64,000 nt of DNA from NCBI GenBank assembly GCA_036426205.1, contig CM071570.1, positions 139,206,754 to 139,270,753 of the forward strand, read 5' to 3'. The translations under genes were made by a program, and so were the position numbers. Shown in pieces: positions 1 to 10,229 of the stretch; position 1 is the stretch's first letter; each line of letters begins with the position of its first letter. Source of the DNA: Ascaphus truei. Its lineage: Eukaryota > Chordata > Amphibia > Anura > Ascaphidae. Below the pieces are notes generated by a model. That model was not told the DNA's origin. It was given only the letters and a program-made list of their open reading frames with translations, and did not search any database.

Positions 1-663
1 ATGTAAAATTACAATAAATGAAAGGGCACTATAAATAATGAAAAAACTTTAAGTGTAAATATGTTAAAGTTATTCATATTATAATACAGAAACGAGCATA
101 TTACAGGTTCTAGTAATATAGTCTGGACTGCTGCCTTTTGGATAGTCACTATGGACCGGGTGAGCAGCACGGAAAGATCTCCACTTTCTGCAGTACTCAT
201 AGGTCCAGCCAGGATGTTTCCTCAGACTACAGCCCTGAGCCTTTGCATATTCTGCTTTAATATGGCCATCTTTTCCAAACCCACAAACAGCTGTACACAT
301 TTGGAGGTAGAGAGCGATAGGAAGAGAAAGAGACCTTGTGACATTTAGATTTTTTTTTAAATGCAGTGAAGTAAAGTTGGTAAAAATATAATTTATCACA
401 GACAGTTATTACAGTGATTTAATGCATGGCAATTTCAGAGAAAATCTTAGTAGAAACGTGTGCAGAGCAGACAACGATAGTCAAGAACAAGCCCATATTC
501 TGTCAAAAAAAATAGATTAACTCACAGCAGCATCTACTGATTGATTTATCGCACTTTTAGGAAAGGAATTAATAACATTGCAGTTTGAATAGTCAGAAAT
601 TGAACTACACTCTTCTCTGCTGGAAGGTTAGCATTCATGTTACAAGCCCCTGCAGCAGTAAAA

Positions 664-793
664 GGCTGTGCTTATAGTGCCGGCGACGCGACAAAACAAA
701 TGCATTGCCGCCATCGCGTGCGCTGACGGAGCGACGGTTTGGTCGCGATCGCTGGAAGTCATCTCTAGTGTCGCCAGCACCATAAGCGTAGCC
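664..793. mobile_element. Harbinger-type MITE (short copy)
   Basis: The ends GGCTGTGCTTATAGTGCC and (reverse complement of the right end) GGCTACGCTTATGGTGC form terminal inverted repeats. The interior shares the aaacaaatgcattgccgcc block with copies at 21670-21952 and 31541-31801. The flanks are AAA on both sides, which fits a 3-bp target duplication. It is a non-coding 130-bp deletion form of the family. Confidence 0.6.
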
Positions 794-1736
794 AAAGGAA
801 CAATGCAATGTTTGAGAAGGAAATAATAGGTATTGCACACACTCCATCACCCATGTTAAACGTTTTTCTCCAAGGATTCAAATCAATGTTATACAGAGGA
901 TCCACGATTGGAGGGGTTGGGAGAGGCTGTCCAAAGTTATTCATGTAAATGGCTATTAAAAAATATAGTAGTATTGTAGAAGGGTAACGCATCCCCCCGT
1001 CTCTACTTTTGCTGCAAGAATGTCCAGCCTAAATGTTGGCAAGTGTATACATTTTTGTAAATAAAATGCCGAAGACTGGTTTACTTGATGTTGAAGTACT
1101 GTATCAGTCAGGCATATTAAGGTTCCTCACGTAACTCTTTGTACAGTACATCTGATTTTCCTGAAACAGTGCAAACAGGTCAACTTGTTATTGTTGCTTT
1201 ATAAAGCAGTGTTTAAAGAGATGTTTACTGTTCTAAAGGACAGTAGCAAATCTTTATACACTTCAATCTTTCTGTCATAACCATCATCTCACATTTAAGA
1301 TGGCCGATTCCAGACTCCAGAGGTAGATAGGTAGGGTGATGTTACATTTATTTATTTATTTATTGTATTTATTTCAGTTTGTTCATATACAGTATATCTA
1401 TAACATGTTGTCACTTCGTGTATACTTTACCTTTGATCTATAATAGTGTGACAAGATAATGATATTGTGCCTTGAATAACTTTTTAAATGCGTTGTTTCC
1501 TTGAAGGACAGTTTAAGATTGTAACCAGTGTGTAGTGTACAGAAATAACAATATCACAATATAACAATATAACAATGCAAACACATTCATTTCTTTTATC
1601 CAATGTAATGGGTTATGTAATGGGATCTGGAAGGAGCTATTGCATTGATTCGGTGAGGCCAATAAAGAAATCAATTATACCTCAATTCCCTTTAACTAGT
1701 AGAATATATGGGAGAAAGCAGCAACATTAATTATTT

Positions 1737-2032
1737 AACCCCTTCACTGTCAGAGGGGCCCACAATGCGGAGTGAGTGAGTAAAGGCACTGACTGTAAAA
1801 CAATGACACTGAGTGTGAAGCAGGGGAGCCTGGTTCAATTCCCGGTGTTGGCTCCTTGTGACCTTGGGCAGTCACTTTATCTCCTTGTGAATCAGGCACC
1901 AAAAAAATAGATTGTAAGCTTATTTGGGTTTGTAAAAATTCCCATGTGCTGCGTACCACGCACTATACTGTAATTGTGAAGCGCTTTGAGTCCCATTGGG
2001 AGAAAAATGCTATATGAAATAAAGTTATTATT
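1737..2032 (+). repeat. tRNA-derived SINE (V-SINE-like)
   Basis: A tRNA-like head carries a clear B box (GGTTCAATTCC, 1832-1842). A central core follows (ccttgggcagtcactttatc, then gattgtaagct) and a tail, gtgaagcgctttgagtcccattggg, ends with aaataaagttatt. This order is that of vertebrate tRNA SINEs with a conserved core. A diverged second copy is at about 51763-51990. Confidence 0.7.
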
Positions 2033-2100
2033 TCAATGCCAATCCACCTAGCAGAAGAGTCATTAATAGTAATATGGGATATAAAATCATGAAAAACTAG

Positions 2101-2106
2101 TTTATT
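2101..2106 (-). promoter_or_regulatory. candidate rragd polyadenylation signal
   Basis: AATAAA on the minus strand, about 630 nt after the rragd stop codon. It is the first canonical hexamer seen downstream of the stop. Further copies lie at 1347-1372, so site usage cannot be decided from sequence. Confidence 0.3.
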
Positions 2107-2736
2107 TCTATATCATTATATTGCTGTATTAAAGCAGCATCAAGCCAACAATTAGCATTGGTAGTGTATACTGATACAGGGTCTCTCTTTACACTTGATT
2201 TCCCAACTGTCCCATCTCAAAAATGGAGAAGAATATTTTTACTATGGGAAAAGAAACATACTGTACCATCATCATTACCAAAGCTACTCACTACGAGCCA
2301 CTAGGTGAGACGCATGTACCACAGTGACGGACCTATCATTTATCAGTCGGGGTGAACGGCAGCAGAAGCTGCTTTACTATTGAGTTCCTTCCCAGAATGA
2401 TTTTGTTAGTGCTTCATTCTTTTGTTAACACTTTCACTGCCCGAGGGGTCTGCAACACATTGCAAAAGTACAACTATTCCCTGCAGCATTTTTCAGGAGA
2501 CCCTCAGCGTGGGCCAGCTTCAATGTAGTGGCGGTTCTCATTTAACGGAGGATGAGCTCGTCCAGCACCGAATGAGGTTACCATATAGAGTTAATAAAGC
2601 ATCCATTGAACACACAGACTTGTAGACATAGTTTGTTGTATTGCAATGTGGCCTCTTCAATTTAAAATCAGTGCATTAAGGTGCAGCGCTTGTGTCCTGC
2701 AGGCATCTCGTGGACTTGCTTAATAGCATTCGGCGC

Positions 2737-2888
2737 CTACAGCGGAACTCTTGGTGCGCCATTGAGGGTCGCTCTTCTGCTCTTCCGAATCTGACTCAGA
2801 TGTTTGCGAGATCGCAGTACTTTCACTCTCACTTCAAATACTTCCTGGATAGCCTTGCGAAAGCAATGGAAATTGTAGTCTATCAACC
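2737..2888 (-). CDS. rragd: rragd exon 7: terminal coding exon with stop
   Basis: The 152-nt exon encodes [20 protein letters not shown] followed by a basic tail ([19 protein letters not shown], then [10 protein letters not shown]) and a TAG stop at 2737-2739. The acceptor follows a strong pyrimidine tract (ttcttttttttgtttttgttgcatag). Phase 1 matches exon 6. The last residues, NG-PRV-L, match the RagD C-terminus. Basic-tail residues differ from mammals but keep the charge. The 3' end of an L1-like LINE lies only about 55 bp upstream in intron 6, so the branch point must be inside that short stretch. Confidence 0.93.
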
Positions 2889-3366
2889 CTATGCAACAAA
2901 AACAAAAAAAAGAAATATTGGAATGTTGAATTCAATAGTAATATTTTTTTTTTCAATTTTTTTTTTATTGGGTTTTTCAGAGGGTAGGGTACAGCATAAC
3001 ATATCACAACAAACTGATACAGAAGTCATTAGTTAGTTTTAAACAACTTGACAACAGTAGAGCTTCCGCACAACCTGTTAGGATCCAGGAGTATCAAGCC
3101 CTCCTCTCCGTCCGGAGGGGGGGAGTCTATGGATCTGCACCCGTCTCTCCTTTTCAAGAGGAGAAAGGATAGATGAAAGGAAGAAAGAGGGTGGGGGAGG
3201 AGGGGAGTGGTATGGAGCGGCATAAGAGGGGGTCGCCCAAGGCCTGACATCCACCGAGCTCTAGAACAGAGTTTGAGACCTCTATGGGGGTTTAATCATA
3301 TGGCCAAGCTTCAAGTTTTGTTGAATTTGTCTAGTTGTTGTTTTAATCGAGCTGATAGGAGTTCCA

Positions 3367-4720
3367 TCAACGGACTTCCCTGATTCTGGTGAGGACCATC
3401 TCCCTGTTGGGTGGTCTAGTTTTTTTCCATTTTGCCACTATTGAGCGGCGGGCTGCCGTTAGTACGAAGGATGTTAATTTTTTGATCTGAGGAGGGAGGC
3501 CTTCAATAGGCTTACCCAGCAGAAATGACACCGGGTTCAGTGGGACCTCCACCTCACTTATCTCCTCCACCATGGATCGGATCATATCCCAAATAGGGCT
3601 TAACACGGGACAGGTCCACAGTATGTGTACCAGGTCTCCCTGCTGGCCGCATCCCTCCAACAGAGGTCTGACAGGCCAGGGAAGGCCTGGCTCAGCCTAC
3701 TCGGGGTGAGGTACTAGTGGAATAAAATGTTGTATATATTTTCCTTGATGGTGGTACAAATTGAGGTTTTGGTTGCGGCCTCCCAGATATCCTCCCAGTC
3801 TTCTCTATCTATTTCTATATTGAGGTCTGCAGTCCACTTAAGCATATAGCTATGGTTGACGGGTATCAGGGCACGTGCTAGTCCCATATAAATCCCAGAG
3901 ATCAGACCCTTCCGATATGCTCCTACTGCACATATCTTTTCAAAGTTAGAGGGGTTTTCAAACTTGGAGTTGTGGGAGATCGTTGTTAAGAACTGTCTAA
4001 TCTGGAGGAAAGCGAATAGGGTGAGAACCCTGGGGGCATATTTCTCCTGTGCTTCGGAGAATTTCATAGGCCGTCCTTTGATTAGCAGATCGGACGCGTT
4101 TGTTATATTGGCTGCTTTGAACAGTCTGAAGTCCCTAGAACTTCAACCCGGGGGGGTGGGGGGGAGTCCGGATTGCCAAACAGGGGGGTCAGAATTGAAG
4201 GGGAAGATGATAAGCCAAATTTAGTTCTTGTTTTTGACCATATCCCCCATGTACACCTCTTTGCTCCCAGGTCCATCCTGCCTGGCGTTGTTTCCCGCCC
4301 CCCCCTCCCGCCCACAAAAGGGAAGGGAGGGAGAGAGATGTAGGAGGCCTCAATCTCCAACCAGCTGCACGACGCAGGGTCATTATTCCATGTGGCCACC
4401 TGTTTTAGGTGGGCTGCAAGGTAGTATTTGGAAATATCTGGTACTCCCAGACCTCCACTCTCTCTTGGTGCCATCATAATCGATCGTGCCACTCTTGGCT
4501 TTTTCTCATTCCAGATAAATTGGAATATATTATTTTGGATATTTTTGAGATCAGCTCCTGGGACCTGGACTGGGAGTATTTGGAATAGATACAGAATTCT
4601 GGGGAGGACATTCATTTTTACTGAAGCAACTCTACCCAGCCAGGAGATATGGTGTTCGTTCCAGCTCTGTAGGTCTCCTTTAATTTTAGCAAATAGAGGG
4701 GGGAAGTTATGCTTAAACAA
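3367..4720 (-). pseudogene. LINE ORF2 C-terminal region
   Basis: Two frames carry the post-RT part: 4720-4103 (FKHNFPPLFAKIKGDLQSWN, then GRVASVKMNVLPRILYLFQ and a FIWNEKKPRV box) and 4067-3367 (ending with CGQQGDLVHILWTCPVLSPI). These are the conserved thumb and Cys-rich tail of L1/Tx1 ORF2. Frameshifts near 4380-4100 and a stop between 3714 and 3660 break it. Confidence 0.8.
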
Positions 4721-4859
4721 TATCTCATATGAGTTCGTAATTTTAATTCTGAGGTATCGAACATAGGAGGAGTTCCATTTATAACTGAAATTAATTTGTA
4801 ATAGTTTTAACTCGGCTGGTGTCAGGGATAAATTTAGGGCTTCAGATTTGTCATTATTG

Positions 4860-5779
4860 ATTTTGTATCAGGACACCTGGCCGAATTTTTCTAATTGTGA
4901 TTGAAGGTTGGGGAGGGACGTCAAGGGTTCCGCCAGAGACAATATTACATTGGCGGCTAACAGGGATATCTTGTATTCCTCTTGACCTATTTTGATTCCC
5001 TTTATATTGATATCTTTTCAGATGGTGGCCACCAGGGGCTCTATCGATAAGGCAAAGAGGAGGAGGGACAAGGGGCAGCCCTGTCTGGTACCATTTTTTA
5101 TTATTACGGGACTTGAGCCTCCGCCCGGGAGCTTTACCAATGCAGACGGGTTTTTATACAGAGCTCTGATTCCCTCGAGGAAAGGACCTCGGAAGCCAAA
5201 TTTGATCAGAATGTGATCTAAGAAGTCCCATCTAATTCTGTCAAATGCTTTTTCAGCATCGAGGCTCAAAATAAAGGCCTTTGTTTTAGAGAGGTGTACA
5301 TGGTCGATGATATTTATAATTTTACGTGTGTTGTCCGACGTTTGTCTACCCATGACAAAGCCGACCTGGTCTTTGTGGATCAAGCTCGGGATTATTGGAT
5401 TTAGTCTATTGGCCAAAATTTTGCTGTATATTTTCAGGTCTGAATTAAGAAGGGAGATCGGTCTGTAGCTGCCACAATTTAGTGGATCCTTACCCTCTTT
5501 ATGGATTATTGCTAGGTTCGCTAGGGACATTGAGGGAGGAATATCTTCCCCTTTCATAAAAGAGTTGAAAACTTCTACTAGGTGTGGGATCAGCACTGCC
5601 TTAAATTTCTTGTAATAAAGATTAGAGAAACCATCTGGGCCCGTGGTCTTGTTTGTTTTTAATTGTGTTAGAACTTCCAGTATTTCACCGGCGTTTATTT
5701 CCTCATTTAATTTTAGGGCGGTTTCTTCTGAGAGGGCCGGTAGGCTGCATTCCTCTAGATATTTTTTGATAGCCGTCAA
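4860..5779 (-). pseudogene. LINE reverse transcriptase, catalytic box lost
   Basis: RT fingers/palm from ALKLNEEINAGEILEVLTQL through GPDGFSNLYYKKF, IIHKEGKDPLNCGSYRPISL, GFVMGRQTSDN, LDAEKAFDR and GTRQGCPLS. A stop after SIEPLVATI (about 5018) ends the long frame. Reading on, the motif that should be (F/L)ADD is EYKISLLAANVILSL at about 4935-4975, so both catalytic aspartates are replaced (Ala, Asn). This copy cannot have been active in its present form. Confidence 0.85.
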
Positions 5780-6107
5780 CCCGGACTTTGCGTTCTTGGG
5801 GGGGGTTCAGGTTATAAAGTTTAGTATAGTAGTCTGCAAATTCTCGGGCAATTTCGCTCTCTGAGTGTTTTGGAACTGGATTTCGTCCGAATTGCAGTAA
5901 TTTGGGATTTAACCCTAAGAACTCTTAATTTATTGGCCAGTATCCGGTCAGCCTTATTGCCCTTGTCGTAATATCTCTGTTTTGTCCACCTCATCAAGTT
6001 GGACGGCTTTTAATTCCATCCTCGCTATGTTATGTTTTTTGTATAGCTGTTTTGTCGGCTTGTTTTTGTGTTCAGATTCTAGCGATCGAACCTTTTCTGA
6101 TAATTCT

Positions 6108-7067
6108 TTATATATTCTCTCCTTTTTTTTTCTTTTGGAATGACGCGATGGAAATGAGGGAATCTCGGATTGTTGTCTTATGGGCCTTCCAAAGTGTTGC
6201 TGGAGAACTTACTGAGCCCTTGTTCAAAACAAAACACTCTGAGATTTTTTGTGATACCGAATTGATTACCTCTGGAGAGTTTAGCAGAGCATCATTTAGT
6301 TTCCACTGGTGGCGGGTTTTCTTAAAGAAAGGCAAAGAGAGCGACAAGTCAATGGGGGCATGGTCAGACCAGGATATCAGGCCAATATTAGACTGGGAGG
6401 ATGCCTGGAGGGCTTCTTTGGTACCTAGAAAGAAATCAATCCTCGAGTAGGACTGATGGGGGGTGGAGAAGAATGTGTAGTCTCTCTGTCCCTCATGCTG
6501 TAACCTCCAGATGTCAAACAAGGAAAAGTCCCTGAGAACATCTTTAAGGTTTTTAGCATTAATGAGGGTGGACTTCGGTGGTGCTGTGCCCTGTGTGCTG
6601 GCTCTATCAAGATCTGGCGAGTTTACCATGTTAAAGTCTCTTGCCAGGATAAGTGGTGTATATCTTGTTTTACTCACTTTTTCGAGGACTGATCTGAGGA
6701 AGGGTATTTGTCCTTCATTGGGCGCATAGATGTTCACTAGGGTGATTGGCGATCCTGCAAGAGAACCTGAAAGTATTAAGTATCTTCCCTCTGGATCTGC
6801 ACTGGACGATTCAAGAGTAAATGGGGTATTGTGACGAAACAAAACAGCAACTCCTCGTTTTTTAAATCTACAAGAGGCAAAAAATGCCTGTGGGTATATA
6901 TTGCTGAACGTATTGGGCGGCGTTGAGGTGTTGAAATGTGTCTCCTGTAAGAAGATGATGTCCCCTTTTAGTTTATTTATCTCCTGCAGGGCTAATCTAC
7001 GCTTCGGTACCGAGTTAAGCCCCTTTACATTAATCAATACTAATTTTATATCTTGAGCAATAGACAT
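6108..7067 (-). pseudogene. LINE ORF2 endonuclease part
   Basis: A 319-codon open stretch starting MSIAQDIKLVLINVKGLNS is an APE-type endonuclease. The Glu box is LQETHF, and the catalytic Asp-Asn motif is ARDFNM where most relatives have GDFN. The RIDFFLG and SDHAPIDLS boxes are intact. It would nick the target DNA for target-primed reverse transcription. The frame closes before the RT begins, so the product could not be joined to RT without repair. The domain itself looks almost unbroken. Confidence 0.85.
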
Positions 7068-7119
7068 ATTTTTGTCTGAGTCTTCTTAACCAGGTTAGCG
7101 ACTACTTTCCCAAGGCAGT

Positions 7120-8035
7120 CAACCCTCTCTTTTCTTTGGGGGAGAAACCCACTGCACTTTGGCTTTCCAGCACCAACGTCCTCCCAGGGCGGAGCCGCCA
7201 GGGGGGAGAGGGTTCCTCGGTGGGGGGAAGGGGTGTGGGGCGGGGGGGGGGGAGACAGTAAGAAGGGAAAAGTAGGAAGTAGATGGGCTATGGATTAGCC
7301 CTAATGGCGAAGGATGTGGGCATAAGGCCCTTGGAGATCTTCTCGTGCGAACAGACACCGGCATTCCCCGGGGGAAAGCCGAGCCCCCTCTTCCATATAG
7401 TCTGGCCACACCCAGACACCCAATTACATACATATAAAGCATAATTGTGGATGTGATAAACCTAAACATAACATTTCAACCTTTTCTTAATAACCTTTTA
7501 ACTAGAGTACACTCGAGGAGAGAATCTCAGATAGCGGTTCTATTATCCAAAGGAGCTGTGGGAGCCCAGAGGGGGAGGGGGGGAGGAGGAGGAGGAAAAT
7601 GAAAATGGGGGGGGGGGGGAGGGGGGGGGGGAGGGGGGGGAGGAGAGGGGAGGCATCCCCAGAAGAGTAAAACACATATCAACCCTATATCAGATTTAAC
7701 CGAATAACACAATAGATTCCCATCCGGGACAGCGCCATGGGCTCGAATTTTTGCTAACCGCAGGTCTGTGAGGCGTGTTGGGGAGGGATGCGGGAAGCGG
7801 GAAGGAGTGGAAGGAAAGAGGGGGAGGGGAGAAGAGGGGCTGCTGCCAAATCCTCTTGAAAACCTCTACGCATGCGAGAGAATAGGTCTTCCATATAGTC
7901 CCTGTCAAGGGTTCCCTTCTCTCGACCATACTACCCTAGGGGGGGGGGTTCTAGTGTCTCTGGAACACCTGTGGCGGCGCTATCTTAAGAGGGTTCACAT
8001 GGCGGAGAGGGATGCAGCCCTGGTTGAAAAAAGTT
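7120..8035. repeat. G-rich low-complexity tract
   Basis: The stretch is dominated by (G)n and GGGGAGG motifs on the plus strand. The densest part is 7555-7660, made almost only of G with single A or GA interruptions. Open frames here (poly-Pro on minus, Gly/Arg-rich on plus) are composition artefacts. It may be the degraded 5' part of the neighbouring LINE or an expanded simple repeat; no ORF1 domain is visible. Confidence 0.6.
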
Positions 8036-8207
8036 GAGACGCTCTGATTGCTGGAGGTGCACTGCTCTATATTCCCTACCACTAGCTAGTGGGATCCATG
8101 TAAGGCCCACATCATTGTTAGCTAATAGCTAATAGCTGGTAAGTGTATGAGAAATAGTCAAATGCTGAACTAAGGAGGACTGAGCAACTGCTTGTCGGTC
8201 GCGCTAC

Positions 8208-8262
8208 TGACGTCATACCCGACGCGCGTTTCGTTCCTGCTACAGAACTTCTTCGGGGGTAG
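8208..8262 (-). ncRNA. hammerhead-ribozyme-like motif, copy 1
   Basis: On the minus strand: stem I TACCC, core CCGAAGA (consensus CUGANGA, with U4 changed to C), stem II GTTC...GAAC, GAAA, a minimal stem III, then the cleavage triplet GTC, followed by GGGTA, which pairs perfectly with the 5' TACCC. As in the other two copies, one extra A separates the CUGANGA box from stem II. The U4 change should reduce or abolish cleavage. It is in rragd intron 6, sense strand. Confidence 0.5.
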
Positions 8263-8604
8263 GCGGATCTCTGTTCCTGATGGCTTTAAGTAGGCACAGC
8301 GTTGCCATAGCAACCCTTAGCGTCGCTACGGAGCCTGTGAATATGGTGTGAAAATCAAATAGCCAATCCGGGACCGGTATAGCAGTAAATACCCTAGTAA
8401 AAAAAAGCGGACTCCTATTGATCCTTGAAATGTTAAAAGGAAGAAGGGGGGGGGGGAATTAAACATTCCAAATAAACGAGGGCTAAAAGAAACTCTGGTG
8501 GAGCAGATACCACAATGATCCTTATGTCTATGACTTACGTATTTGACTGTGACTGTTACATAGAAATAGGTGACACTAGTGGTCACGTTATGGTGCAAAG
8601 CTCA

Positions 8605-8830
8605 CATTCCTGGAAAAATGACCAGCCCGCCCCTGCTTGTAAGCACATTCACATGTCTCAGACAGATCTGCAACCCTGCTTTTCCCCATTACCTCCCAGC
8701 ATAAAATGCTTCACAGTAGCAAGAGATTCGGGGAAATGACACGCAAATTTGCTTCAAATCGATTTTGACATGGACCCTTATAAGCTTATGCCGGCCACAT
8801 TACACTGCTGTTCAGCACAGCTCAGGTTAA
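8605..8830. repeat. dispersed repeat, copy 1
   Basis: This block (cacattcacatgtctcagac, ctgcttttccccattacctc, gcttcaaatcg, cttataagcttatg) recurs at 9024-9145 plus 9409-9475, and in reverse orientation at about 19943-20095. It is a non-coding dispersed element of unknown class. Confidence 0.6.
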
Positions 8831-9023
8831 AATACGTAGCCAATAAACCTATTCACAGGTAGCTGTTTTGACCTTTCGGGTTTCATCTGGGTTAGGCTAG
8901 TTATATTGGCTTTGCAATTTGAATCTGGGATAGGTTTCAACCACATCTTAAATAAGTTATGGTGAGTAAAAAAGTGACAAAAAACGTCCACCTTATACAG
9001 TAGCAAACAGCAAATTAAAATAT

Positions 9024-9475
9024 CACTTGTGAGCACATTCACATCTCAGACCAGTCTACAGCCCTGCTTTTCACCATTAGCTCCTACCATACAGTGCTTC
9101 CACTGCAGCAAGGTATTCTGGGAAGTGACATACAAATGACCATAAGGCCGCGTTTATAGTGGGCGCGCGCAACGGAGCACGTGGCGTCACGTGCACCTGT
9201 CCCTCGCGCAAAACCGGTACTGAGGTCCGAGGCAACGGGGAGGCATGGCCGTGACTTCATGTGAGCGGTTCGCGCTCATTGGCTGAACGGCGCACATGAT
9301 CTGGCCGTCGCGCAACAAACTGTCTGGCCGAGAATCGCGCGGTCGCGCACTCTGTGGCCTGCCTCAGAGGTACGCCCTTTTGGTCGCGGCCACTATAAAA
9401 ACGCGGCCTAAGATGTCACCTTTTGCTTCAAATCCATCATGACGTGGACCCCTATAAGCTTATACCAACTGCATA
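9024..9475. repeat. dispersed repeat, copy 2, split by a MITE
   Basis: Same family as 8605-8830 (gagcacattcacatctcaga, then agccctgcttttcaccatta, then gggaagtgacatacaaatg). It is interrupted at 9146-9408 by a Harbinger-type MITE and resumes with gatgtcaccttttgcttcaa. The uninterrupted copy 1 acts as the empty site. Confidence 0.65.
9146..9408. mobile_element. Harbinger-type MITE with TAA target duplication
   Basis: The 263-bp element has inverted ends GGCCGCGTTTATAGTG and CACTATAAAAACGCGGCC. It is flanked by TAA on both sides (9143-9145 and 9409-9411), the 3-bp duplication expected of PIF/Harbinger elements. It is GC-rich with no coding capacity and is nested inside a repeat also present uninterrupted at 8605-8830. 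Confidence 0.75.
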
Positions 9476-9999
9476 AAACGTTGACAGAGAGGTATATCCT
9501 GGCAGTAGTCTAGGAGTAATTGTGATGGAACAATCAATCAGTTAATGGAAGCTTTTTCTTAAAGGTAGTTTTATCAACATCAAGTTAAGCAACACTGAAT
9601 TGACAACAACCATTTAATGTTTTTTTCCCCCTAAATATTTATACACTATAATACTTTTGTTCTAGGTTTTGCCACTGAGCTTCTAACAGCTCAATGTAAT
9701 GCCTTGAGCTGGCTTAGCTCATAGAATGCAGCACCATGAAATAGAGATTATGTATGTGTCAAATGGTGTCTGCAATCACTTTCTTTTAATGCTTATTTAG
9801 TACATCTGGTTGGAATATTCCTTTTTCAAATGAACTTGCTGCTCTCTACAGAGATAATGAATGTCAGCATCCACATCTAGGACCCAAAGTACATCGTACC
9901 TAGCTACAGATTGGTTGTATTTCAGTTTTGTTTGGTGCCCACTTTCTCTGTCCCTTAAAGCAGCAATTAATGCTGCTTGTTTTTTATTTGCACATTTAC

Positions 10000-10229
10000 C
10001 TGAACCGTGGGAGCCTGCGGAGCTGAACCGTGGGAGCCTGCGGAGCTGAACCGTGGGGGCCTGCGGAGCTGAACCGTGGGGGCCTGCGGAGCTGAACCGT
10101 GGGGGCCTGCGGAGCTGAACCGTGGGAGCCTGCGGAGCTGAACCGTGGGGGCCTGCGGAGCTGAACCGTGGGGGCCTGCGGAGCTGAACCGTGGGGGCCT
10201 GCGGAGCTGAACCGTGGGGGCCTGCGGAG
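10000..10229. repeat. minisatellite, 23-bp unit x 10
   Basis: Ten head-to-tail copies of ctgaaccgtggg(a/g)gcctgcggag, almost identical, differing mainly at one A/G position. Open frames through it on the minus strand (Pro/Arg/Ser-rich) are artefacts because 23 is not a multiple of 3, so the array reads through all frames. Confidence 0.95.

Larger units (their letters stand above)
1..2736 (-). other. rragd 3' UTR and downstream flank
   Basis: No protein-coding exon is recognised here. The stretch follows the rragd stop codon on the minus strand, so its right part must be 3' UTR. Candidate polyadenylation signals (AATAAA on the minus strand, read as TTTATT on plus) are at 2101-2106 and in the T/A-rich run 1347-1372. 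A Harbinger-type MITE (664-793) and a tRNA-derived SINE (about 1737-2032) are inserted. A minus-strand open frame at 79-399 has no recognisable domain. Confidence 0.6.
2944..7070 (-). mobile_element. L1/Tx1-like LINE, defective, in rragd intron 6
   Basis: On the minus strand the order is endonuclease (7067-6108), reverse transcriptase (about 5780-4860), and C-terminal thumb/zinc region (4720-3367), then an A-rich tail (2944-2967). Endonuclease motifs FLQETHF, RIDFFLG and SDHAPIDLS are present. RT motifs GPDGF, YRPISLL, LDAEKAFDR and GTRQGCPLS are present. The C-terminal HILWTCP is typical of L1/Tx1 ORF2. The reading frame is broken by several shifts and stops, and the catalytic FADD box reads LLAAN. 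No ORF1 was recognised upstream. The insertion is in the same sense as rragd. Confidence 0.9.

Noticed and set aside
79..399. 106-codon minus-strand frame as an exon of a neighbouring gene
   Set aside because: No recognisable domain and no clear splice acceptor; it lies downstream of rragd and may be 3' UTR. Could be revisited with transcript data.
1832..1842. A functional tRNA gene
   Set aside because: The B box belongs to a SINE; no cloverleaf can be formed with the flanks.
10000..10229. CRISPR-like array of 23-bp repeats
   Set aside because: The repeats are head to tail without unique spacers, in an animal intron; it is a minisatellite.
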